Assembly: GCA_900319685.1 (NCBI GenBank) | Contig: ONPI01000001.1 | Span: 1-38,809 of the forward strand | DNA length: 38,809 nucleotides | Direction: 5' to 3' | Source: an uncultured Bacteroidales bacterium | GTDB lineage: Bacteria; Bacteroidota; Bacteroidia; Bacteroidales; UBA932 | Shown: in pieces, positions 32,539 to 38,809 of the stretch | Layout of the letters: each line of letters opens with the position of its first letter | Numbering within the stretch: position 1 is the stretch's first letter | Program-made: the position numbers and the translations under genes | The notes under the pieces: model-generated | What the model saw: only the letters and a program-made list of their open reading frames with translations | Told to the model about the DNA's origin: nothing | Databases searched by the model: none

Positions 32539-33108
32539 ATGCTTACAGAGAGAGCTAAAGAAATCGTGAAGAGTGTCGAGTCGAAGATGGCCGACACCGT
32601 GGCTTACCTTGAAGAAGACCTCAAGACATACAGGGTAGGGAAAGCGAATCCATCCATACTCAACAACGTGACCGTGAGCTATTACGGCACGGATACCCCT
32701 GTGGCCCAGGTGGCATCCATCAGCGTTCCGGACGCAAGGACCATCGCGATCCAGCCTTGGGAGAGGAGCTTGATCCCTGCCATTGAGAAAGCCATCATGG
32801 CAGCCAACCTTGGTTTCACTCCTCAGAACAACGGTGAGATCATCCGCTGCCCTATCCCTCCTCTCACCGAGGAAAGGCGCCGCGACCTCATCAAGAAGGC
32901 CCGTGCTGCAGGTGAGAATGCCAAGGTAGCCGTCCGCAACAGCCGCCGCGAAGGAGTCGAGGGATTGAAGAAGGCCGAAAAGGCCGGAGAATTCTCCGAG
33001 GATGTCCAGAAGGAAGGCGAAGAAGAGGTCCAGAAAGTGACCGACGCCAAGGTGAAAGCCATTGACGAACTCATCAGCGCAAAGGAAAAGGAAATCATGA
33101 CAGTGTAG
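32539..33108 (+). CDS. frr: Ribosome recycling factor
   Basis: 189 residues. Splits post-termination ribosomes together with EF-G. Family marks: YRVGKANPSILNNVTVSYYG, the conserved AIQPWERSLIPAIEKAI, PIPPLTEERRRDLIKKA, and the long helical domain ending in KEKEIMTV. Slightly longer than the 185 of E. coli. It is terminated by a strong hairpin. Confidence 0.97.
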   Translation: MLTERAKEIVKSVESKMADTVAYLEEDLKTYRVGKANPSILNNVTVSYYGTDTPVAQVASISVPDARTIAIQPWERSLIPAIEKAIMAANLGFTPQNNGEIIRCPIPPLTEERRRDLIKKARAAGENAKVAVRNSRREGVEGLKKAEKAGEFSEDVQKEGEEEVQKVTDAKVKAIDELISAKEKEIMTV

Positions 33109-33138
33109 GGTCATACCGGACCGGAGTGCAGTATATGG

Positions 33139-33170
33139 CTGTCCGGATTCCCAACCCGGACAGTTTTTTT
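33139..33170 (+). terminator. Intrinsic terminator after frr
   Basis: Stem CTGTCCGG/CCGGACAG (33139-33146 with 33156-33163) followed by seven T. It ends only 16 nt before the aminotransferase start, leaving almost no room for a separate promoter. Confidence 0.85.
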
Positions 33171-33186
33171 ATGGAACGAACGACAA

Positions 33187-34389
33187 ATGACAGCAAGTGC
33201 AGACAGAACCCTGGGAATCCAGGAGTATTACTTCTCGCGCAAGCAGAAGGATCTCGACGCAGTCAGCGCCGAGCGGGCATCGAAAGGTGAAGGCCCACTT
33301 ATCAATCTCGGAATAGGCGCTCCTGACGGAATGCCTCCCCAAAGTGCGATAGACGCATTGTGCCAGGCTGCGAGGCAGCCTGGCAACCACGTCTACCAGA
33401 ACTACAAGGGCCTTCCGGCCCTGCGCCAGGCTTTTGCCGGCTGGTACAAGCGCTATTACGGAGTCGATCTCAACCCGGAAGGCGGGATACAGCCGCTCGT
33501 GGGGTCCAAGGAAGGCATCTTGCTTATCAGCCTGACATTCGTCAATCCGGGGGAGAAGATCCTGGTTCCCGATCCTGGCTATCCTACCTATGCCTCATCC
33601 GCCCGTCTTGCAGGAGCCGAACTCGTATGCTACGACCTGAAGCTGGAGAACGGATGGCTTCCGGATTTCGACCAGCTGGAAAGCATGGACCTGTCCGGAG
33701 TGAAGGTAATGTGGGTGAATTATCCGAATATGCCTACTGGCGCCAAAGCCACACCGGAGCTCTATCAGCGTCTGGTGGATTTCGGCCTTAAGCATAATAT
33801 CCTGATAATCAATGACAACCCATATTCCTTCATATTGACTGACAAGCCGCTGTCGATCCTGGCTGCGAAAGGGGCCTTCGAATGCTGCCTGGAACTGAAT
33901 TCCCTCAGCAAGTCCCACAACATGAGCGGCTGGAGAGTCGGCATGGTGGCCGGCGACCCGTCCCTCGTAGGTGAAGTCCTCAAGGTCAAGAGCCAGATGG
34001 ATTCAGGACAGTTCAAGGCGACCCAGCTCGCTGCGATCGCCGCCCTCGGTGAGGGACCGGACTGGTTAGTGAAGCTGAACGAGGAATACAGGCACCGCCG
34101 CGATGCGGCCGGGAAGATATTCGATGCCCTCGGGGTTGAATACGGGAAAGACACTGCAGGCCTCTTCCTTTGGGGCCGGGTGCCGGCCTCATGCAAGCCG
34201 GAAGGGAATATGACTCCGGGTGAAGTCCTTTCCGAAAGGATCCTTCACTCCGCCGGAGTCTTCATCACACCTGGCTTCGTATTCGGGAAGAACGGCGAGG
34301 ACTTTGTCAGGATCTCGTTGTGTGCCAATGTGGACAAGCTGAAGGAAGCGGAACGTAGGATAAGTCGATTAGAATGGCAAGGACTGTAG
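33187..34389 (+). CDS. Class I/II PLP-dependent aminotransferase (probably aromatic)
   Basis: 400 residues, fold type I. Visible: NLGIGAPDGMPPQSAIDAL at the N-terminus, YQNYKGLPALRQA, DPGYPTYASSARLAGAE, WVNYPNMPTGAKAT (the Asn that stacks on PLP), and SLSKSHNMSGWRVGMVAGD with the PLP lysine. The closest general type is the LL-diaminopimelate/aspartate aminotransferase group. Its position directly before tyrA and DAHP synthase/chorismate mutase, with an overlap into tyrA, points to transamination of a prephenate- or 4-hydroxyphenylpyruvate-derived keto acid. The ATG at 33171 is out of frame. Substrate is inferred from context only. Confidence 0.88.
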   Translation: MTASADRTLGIQEYYFSRKQKDLDAVSAERASKGEGPLINLGIGAPDGMPPQSAIDALCQAARQPGNHVYQNYKGLPALRQAFAGWYKRYYGVDLNPEGGIQPLVGSKEGILLISLTFVNPGEKILVPDPGYPTYASSARLAGAELVCYDLKLENGWLPDFDQLESMDLSGVKVMWVNYPNMPTGAKATPELYQRLVDFGLKHNILIINDNPYSFILTDKPLSILAAKGAFECCLELNSLSKSHNMSGWRVGMVAGDPSLVGEVLKVKSQMDSGQFKATQLAAIAALGEGPDWLVKLNEEYRHRRDAAGKIFDALGVEYGKDTAGLFLWGRVPASCKPEGNMTPGEVLSERILHSAGVFITPGFVFGKNGEDFVRISLCANVDKLKEAERRISRLEWQGL

Positions 34390-35222
34390 GAATTATCGGA
34401 CTGGGCCTTATCGGAGGCTCCATGGCGATAGACTTGAAACGCAGGGAATATGCCGGCACCATCCTCGGTGTCGAATCTGACCCTGTGAACGCCGCTGCCG
34501 CCGGAAAGATGTGCCTGGCGGATGAGATCGTGCCTTTGGACGAATGCGTCAGGAGGAGCGACATCATAGTGATAGCCATTCCGGTAGGAGCGGCTGTCAA
34601 GATGCTGCCGGGAATACTGGATTTGTGCGATTCTGACAAGGTGGTCATAGACACTTGTTCGACCAAGAGCCAGATTGTCAGGGCAGTGCATTACCATCCG
34701 ATGCGCAGCCGATACGTTGCGACCCATCCTATGGCCGGTACGGAATATTCCGGTCCGTGGGCGGCCATGCCGAACCTTTTCGACGGGCGTGCCTGCATAT
34801 TCGCCAACACCGAAGAATCGGATCCGAGGGCGGTCAAGACCATCGAGGAGATGTATGACGTCCTGAACATGCGGCCGATCTACATGAACGCCGATGCCCA
34901 TGACGTCCACACCGCCTATGTTTCCCACATATCCCACGTGACCTCTTTCGCGCTGGCGCTCACCGTACTCGAGAAGGAAAAGGACGAGAAACACATATTC
35001 GACCTCGCTTCCGGCGGCTTCTCCTCCACTGTCCGCCTTGCGAAGAGTTCATCCGAAATGTGGGTGCCGATCCTTACCCAGAACCACGACAATGTCCTGC
35101 ACGTCATAGACACTTACCTTGAAAAGATGAAGGAATTCCGTGATGCCATCGCGGAATACGATTCCGAAAGGATAGAAGACCTCATCCATGAGGCTAACAG
35201 GATAAAGAAGATCCTAAGATAG
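34374..35222 (+). CDS. tyrA: Prephenate dehydrogenase
   Basis: 282 residues. NAD(P)-dependent oxidation of prephenate to 4-hydroxyphenylpyruvate. The Rossmann motif GIIGLGLIGGSMAIDL is at the N-terminus. VVIDTCSTKSQIV, the HPMAGTEYSGPWAA catalytic region with its His, and AYVSHISHVTSFALAL follow. No ACT or chorismate mutase domain is attached, the mutase being fused to the next gene. It overlaps the aminotransferase by 16 bp and precedes aroG by 18 bp. Confidence 0.95.
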   Translation: MARTVGIIGLGLIGGSMAIDLKRREYAGTILGVESDPVNAAAAGKMCLADEIVPLDECVRRSDIIVIAIPVGAAVKMLPGILDLCDSDKVVIDTCSTKSQIVRAVHYHPMRSRYVATHPMAGTEYSGPWAAMPNLFDGRACIFANTEESDPRAVKTIEEMYDVLNMRPIYMNADAHDVHTAYVSHISHVTSFALALTVLEKEKDEKHIFDLASGGFSSTVRLAKSSSEMWVPILTQNHDNVLHVIDTYLEKMKEFRDAIAEYDSERIEDLIHEANRIKKILR

Positions 35223-35240
35223 AATACCTTATATTATAAT

Positions 35241-36332
35241 ATGGAGAGACAACTTGACATCATACCCGTATCCGAATGGGGTTTCTTCGACGAAAGCATC
35301 CCGCCTATCGTTGTCGCCGGCCCATGCAGCGCAGAATCCGAGCTGCAGGTCATGACGACTGCCCGGGAGCTTCACGATTTCGGTATCCATGTATTCCGTG
35401 CCGGAATATGGAAGCCAAGGACCCATCCGGGTTGTTTCGAAGGAATAGGATCCCCTGGCCTGAAGTGGCTCCAAAGGGTACAGAGAGAGCTGGGCATGAA
35501 GGTTTGCACCGAAGTTGCAAGCGAGAAGCATGTATATGAATGCGTGAAATACGGTATCGATATGGTCTGGATAGGGGCCAGGACTACTTCCAACCCTTTC
35601 CTTGTCCAGGAAATCGCCGATGCCCTGCGTGATACAGAGATGCCGGTCCTGGTCAAGAATCCGATCAATCCGGACCTCGGCCTGTGGGTCGGCGCGCTCG
35701 AAAGGCTCAACCAGGCCGGAATCAGGAAACTGGGAGTGATCCACAGGGGATTCACGACTTCCCAGAAGATCCCTTACAGGAACCTGCCCCTGTGGCAGAT
35801 AGCCGTCGAACTCAGGACCATGTTCCCGGATCTGCCGTTCTTCGCCGACCCGAGCCACATGGGAGGAGCCAGGAAATATCTCCAGCCTCTCAGCCAGAGG
35901 GCGATGGACCTTGGATTCGAAGGTCTTATGGTGGAATCCCACTGCGATCCGTCCTGCGCCTTGAGCGATGCAGCCCAGCAGCTGGTTCCTGCTGATCTGA
36001 AGACGATGCTTGAAAGCCTTACCGTCAGGAAGAAGAGCACGAGTGACAAGGAATATAACGAGAATATCGAGCAGCTGCGTACCCATATCGATGTCATCGA
36101 TGAGAACCTGCTCATTGCGCTCGGTTCCAGGATGGAGATTTCCAGGAAGATAGGACGCTTCAAGAAGGAACACAACATTGCGATCATACAGCCCAAGCGC
36201 TGGGACAGCCTGCTTGATGACATGATCGAAAAAGGCAAGTCATACGGCTTGACGGAAGAATTCATCAGGGCTATGTTCAATGCCATACATGACGCTTCAG
36301 TGGCAGAGCAGAACAAGATCCTTGAGCAGTGA
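35241..36332 (+). CDS. Bifunctional DAHP synthase / chorismate mutase
   Basis: 363 residues. The N-terminal part (about 1-262) is a KDPG-aldolase-like type I DAHP synthase of the AroA(I-beta)/KDO8P synthase-like class: VAGPCSAESELQ, FRAGIWKPRTHPGCFEG, TEVASEKHVYECVKYG, VKNPINPD, FADPSHMGG, MVESHCDP. The C-terminal part (about 270-363) is an AroQ-type chorismate mutase: LRTHIDVIDENLLIALGSRM, IGRFKKEHNI, and QPKRWDSLL. This fusion is well known in Bacteroidetes, where the mutase also mediates feedback. It joins the first step of the shikimate pathway with the branch to prephenate, in one operon with tyrA and the aminotransferase. Confidence 0.96.
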   Translation: MERQLDIIPVSEWGFFDESIPPIVVAGPCSAESELQVMTTARELHDFGIHVFRAGIWKPRTHPGCFEGIGSPGLKWLQRVQRELGMKVCTEVASEKHVYECVKYGIDMVWIGARTTSNPFLVQEIADALRDTEMPVLVKNPINPDLGLWVGALERLNQAGIRKLGVIHRGFTTSQKIPYRNLPLWQIAVELRTMFPDLPFFADPSHMGGARKYLQPLSQRAMDLGFEGLMVESHCDPSCALSDAAQQLVPADLKTMLESLTVRKKSTSDKEYNENIEQLRTHIDVIDENLLIALGSRMEISRKIGRFKKEHNIAIIQPKRWDSLLDDMIEKGKSYGLTEEFIRAMFNAIHDASVAEQNKILEQ

Positions 36333-36387
36333 TTGTATTTTTTTTATTCTTTCATTTTAAAACTCTTAAATCGTTGCCATGTGACAT

Positions 36388-36459
36388 TTTCTAAGTGCTT
36401 ATACTTAGAAATCGGGCCTTTTAGCTTAATAAAACGATATAAATTCATTGTTTTATTAA
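36388..36459. promoter_or_regulatory. AT-rich hairpins upstream of the SusC-like gene
   Basis: TTTCTAAGT/ACTTAGAAA (36388-36396 with 36403-36411) and TTAATAAAAC/GTTTTATTAA (36426-36435 with 36450-36459) are perfect inverted repeats in the 263-bp spacer, which is far more AT-rich than the genes around it. A weak -7-like TTGCTTTG follows at 36503-36510. They may be operators or ends of the aro operon transcript. Confidence 0.4.
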
Positions 36460-36595
36460 AGATTTGTAGTTTTTAATAGTTGTTTTATTCCAAAAAATTT
36501 ATTTGCTTTGTAAGTCGGTAATTGGTGTTTCAGCCCAAAGACCGCCATGGACAGACTATTTTATTCAATAATTATTAAGTTTAAAGTTTAAGCTT

Positions 36596-38809
36596 ATGAG
36601 TAAAAAATTTTTCGCTTTTGCGCTGGGCCTGCTTGTCAGTGCAGGTTTGGCTTTCGCTCAGAGGGGAGAAATTACCGGTGTCGTGACCGACGCCTCTTCA
36701 GGTGAAGGCATCCCGTTTGCCTCCATCATGGAGAAGGGCACGATGAACGGTATCTCTTCTGAAGCAGATGGTACCTACAGGATAAGGGTATCGGATATGA
36801 GCAAGGCTGTGCTCGTATTCTCCTCCGTAGGTTATAATACACTTGAAATCCCGGTAGACGGCAGGGCTGTGATCAATATCACCCTTGCGACCGACAACGT
36901 CCTCGACGATGTCATCGTGGTCGCTTATGGTACTGCCACCAAGGAATCCTTCACGGGTTCCGCTACGATGGTCAAGTCCGAAGACATCGAAAAGAAGATC
37001 ACGACCAACGTAACCAGCGCCCTCGCAGGTACGACTCCGGGCGTCCAGATGATTTCAGCAAGTGGTGACCCTACCAGCAACGGTTCCACCATCAGGATCC
37101 GTGGTATCGGTTCAATGAGTGCTTCTTCAAGCCCTCTGATCATCCTCGACGGTGCACCTTATGACGGAAGCATTTCCAACATCAACCCTCAGGACATCGA
37201 ATCCATGTCAGTCCTGAAGGATGCTGCCGCTTCCGCTATCTACGGTCACCGTGGTGCCAACGGTGTCATCATCATCACCACCAAGAAGGGTAAGGCAGGC
37301 GACGCAACCGTCAAGCTCGACGCTCGTTTCGGTTCCAACAGCCGTCTCATCCCTCAGTACGATGTGATCGACGACCCTGCAACCTACTATGAGCTCTTCT
37401 ACAAGAGACTCTACGGAATGTACTACTATTCCGGCCACACGGTTGCTGAGAGCTACGCATTTGCTGACAAGACCTTGTACGACGAACAGAACGGAGGTCT
37501 CGGTTATCAGGTTTACACGATTCCTGAAGGCCAGAAGCTCGTAGGTACTAATTTCAAGCTCAACCCTAACGCGAAGCTTGGTTATTCCGACGGCGAGTAT
37601 TTCTATACTCCTGACGACTGGTACAAGGAGACTTTCCACAACTCCTTCCGTAAGGAGTACAACATGTCCGTGAGCGGTGCGAACGACAGGTTCAACTACT
37701 ACGGTTCCGTAGGTTACCTCGATGACGGCGGTATCATCGCAAATTCAAGGTATCAGCGTTACACCGGTCTCATCAACGCGGACTATCAGGTGAAGAAATG
37801 GATGAAGGTTACTTCCAGCCTCAACTTCACCCACTCCAACTCTCAGACCAACGGTTCCAACGGTTCCTGGGGATCCTCAGGCAACGTTTTCTACGTCGCC
37901 AACAACATGGGTCCTATCTATCCTCTCTACGTGAGGAATGCCGATGGTACCATCAAGACTGAGAACGGACGTACTATCTACGATTCCAACAACACCAATT
38001 TCCATCGTCCTAACACTGTTGGTAACGCTATCCGTGACAACATGTACGACAAGGACGAATACCTCAGGGATGTCATCACCGGCAAGGGCGGAATCATCCT
38101 GACTCCTATCAAGGGTCTTACCCTTTCCGCCAATGTTTCCTTGACTAATTCCAACTCAAGGGAGGTCAGCCTCGGAAGCGTTTTCGGAAGCGCTGCCTCA
38201 GTCGATGGTACATCCTATGTTGAAGCTGACAGGATGTTCGCAATCAACCAGCAGTATCTTGCCAACTACAAGTTCCACATCGCAGATGTCCACAACTTCG
38301 AGGTCCTCGGCGGTTACGAACAGTACAAATACACATCTTCGAATCTCTGGGGTTACAATGACCACCTCTTCGATCCGCTGAACGGTGAACTTGCCAACTC
38401 TGGTGGTACCAAGGGCAAGCAGCTCAGTTCTTCGACCGGTCAGTACATGACCGAGGGTTTCCTCTCCAGGATTCAGTATGACTATGACGGCAAGTACTTC
38501 CTGAGTGCTTCCTACCGCCGTGATGCTTCTTCACATTTCGCTAAGGGACATCGCTGGGGTAACTTCTGGTCATTCGGTGGTGCATGGCTCATCAGCAAGG
38601 AAGACTTCATGCAGAACGTCGGTTGGGTGGACATGCTCAAGCTCAAGGTCAGCTACGGACAGCAGGGTAACGACAGCATCGGTAGCTACCCATATTCCGA
38701 CCAGTACGAGCACTCATACAACGAAGAGACTAACGAATACTCCCTCAACCTTACTTACAAGGGTAACGAGAACCTGACCTGGGAGACTTCCAAGTCCTTC
38801 AACGCAGGT
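36596..38809 (+). CDS. SusC/RagA family TonB-linked outer membrane protein (3' end beyond window)
   Basis: 738 codons present, no stop before the right edge. The signal peptide MSKKFFAFALGLLVSAGLAFAQ is followed by a CarboxypepD_reg domain (about 24-105, RGEITGVVTDASSGEGIPFASI), the SusC hallmark DNVLDDVIVVAYGTATKESFTGS, and the plug (about 130-250, IRIRGIGSMSASSSPLIILDG, then VLKDAAASAIYGHRGANGVII). The rest is barrel strands. Family members are about 950-1100 residues and import oligosaccharides or peptides with a SusD lipoprotein usually encoded next. The missing right flank should hold susD. The substrate cannot be told from this part. Confidence 0.93.
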   Translation, partial: MSKKFFAFALGLLVSAGLAFAQRGEITGVVTDASSGEGIPFASIMEKGTMNGISSEADGTYRIRVSDMSKAVLVFSSVGYNTLEIPVDGRAVINITLATDNVLDDVIVVAYGTATKESFTGSATMVKSEDIEKKITTNVTSALAGTTPGVQMISASGDPTSNGSTIRIRGIGSMSASSSPLIILDGAPYDGSISNINPQDIESMSVLKDAAASAIYGHRGANGVIIITTKKGKAGDATVKLDARFGSNSRLIPQYDVIDDPATYYELFYKRLYGMYYYSGHTVAESYAFADKTLYDEQNGGLGYQVYTIPEGQKLVGTNFKLNPNAKLGYSDGEYFYTPDDWYKETFHNSFRKEYNMSVSGANDRFNYYGSVGYLDDGGIIANSRYQRYTGLINADYQVKKWMKVTSSLNFTHSNSQTNGSNGSWGSSGNVFYVANNMGPIYPLYVRNADGTIKTENGRTIYDSNNTNFHRPNTVGNAIRDNMYDKDEYLRDVITGKGGIILTPIKGLTLSANVSLTNSNSREVSLGSVFGSAASVDGTSYVEADRMFAINQQYLANYKFHIADVHNFEVLGGYEQYKYTSSNLWGYNDHLFDPLNGELANSGGTKGKQLSSSTGQYMTEGFLSRIQYDYDGKYFLSASYRRDASSHFAKGHRWGNFWSFGGAWLISKEDFMQNVGWVDMLKLKVSYGQQGNDSIGSYPYSDQYEHSYNEETNEYSLNLTYKGNENLTWETSKSFNAG

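Noticed and set aside
33136..33190. Leader peptide with Phe-Phe before the aminotransferase
   Set aside because: The Phe codons come from the terminator T-run and there is no start-site evidence, so an attenuation peptide is not supported.
1..38809. CRISPR array, rRNA genes or prophage
   Set aside because: No regularly spaced direct repeats, rRNA sequence or phage structural genes were seen.

Overview
The window comes from a member of the Bacteroidota, most likely order Bacteroidales with moderately high GC. The evidence is an N-terminally CarboxypepD_reg-tagged TonB receptor, a SusC/RagA protein, BACON domains, DUF4886, a NagB/PIG-L fusion, lipoproteins with short lipobox signals, and repeated TAnnTTTG (-7) promoter boxes with almost no Shine-Dalgarno sequences. 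Family or genus cannot be fixed from the sequence alone. About 30 protein genes, one tRNA and one riboswitch are supported.

Layout. 1-1757: a cut-off gene start, then an IS3-family element (279-1557, 3-bp CAC target duplication) whose orfA lacks the usual C-terminal coiled-coil region. 1758-6436: M16 lipoprotein protease (-), smpB (+), metK (-) preceded by a SAM-II riboswitch. 6655-11705: an Oar-like TonB-dependent receptor followed directly by a BACON/OB-fold lipoprotein with a tandemly duplicated domain. 11759-19960: minus-strand run of a DUF4412-type protein, a small exported protein, purL, a barrel protein with a degenerate DUF922-like domain, cysS and an ORF6N gene. 20022-22175: a BACON/DUF4886 lipoprotein. 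22178-25811: minus-strand amino-sugar operon (NagB-like/PIG-L fusion, nagB, secreted esterase). 25928-28253: YpfJ-type metalloprotease (-), tRNA-Leu(CAA), and a lipoprotein/barrel pair. 28254-29289: about 1 kb without ordinary genes, full of inverted repeats, holding a candidate 53-codon gene and a possibly invertible promoter. 29290-36332: DUF3667 membrane protein (-), PA14/metallophosphoesterase lipoprotein, pyrH, frr, and a three-gene aromatic operon (aminotransferase, tyrA, DAHP synthase/chorismate mutase). 36596-38809: a SusC/RagA receptor that runs off the right edge.

How they work together. Most of the window is housekeeping (trans-translation, SAM, purine, Cys-tRNA, UMP kinase, ribosome recycling, tyrosine) mixed with envelope functions for catching and cutting extracellular polymers. 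The metK gene appears to be under SAM feedback through the riboswitch. The nag operon joins deacetylation, deamination and ester cleavage. The best candidates for something undescribed are the 28387-28815 region (promoter between 13-bp inverted repeats, unfamiliar small protein, strong hairpin), the receptor/OB-fold lipoprotein pair, the NagB-like domain with replaced catalytic residues, and the pseudo-DUF922 barrel protein.
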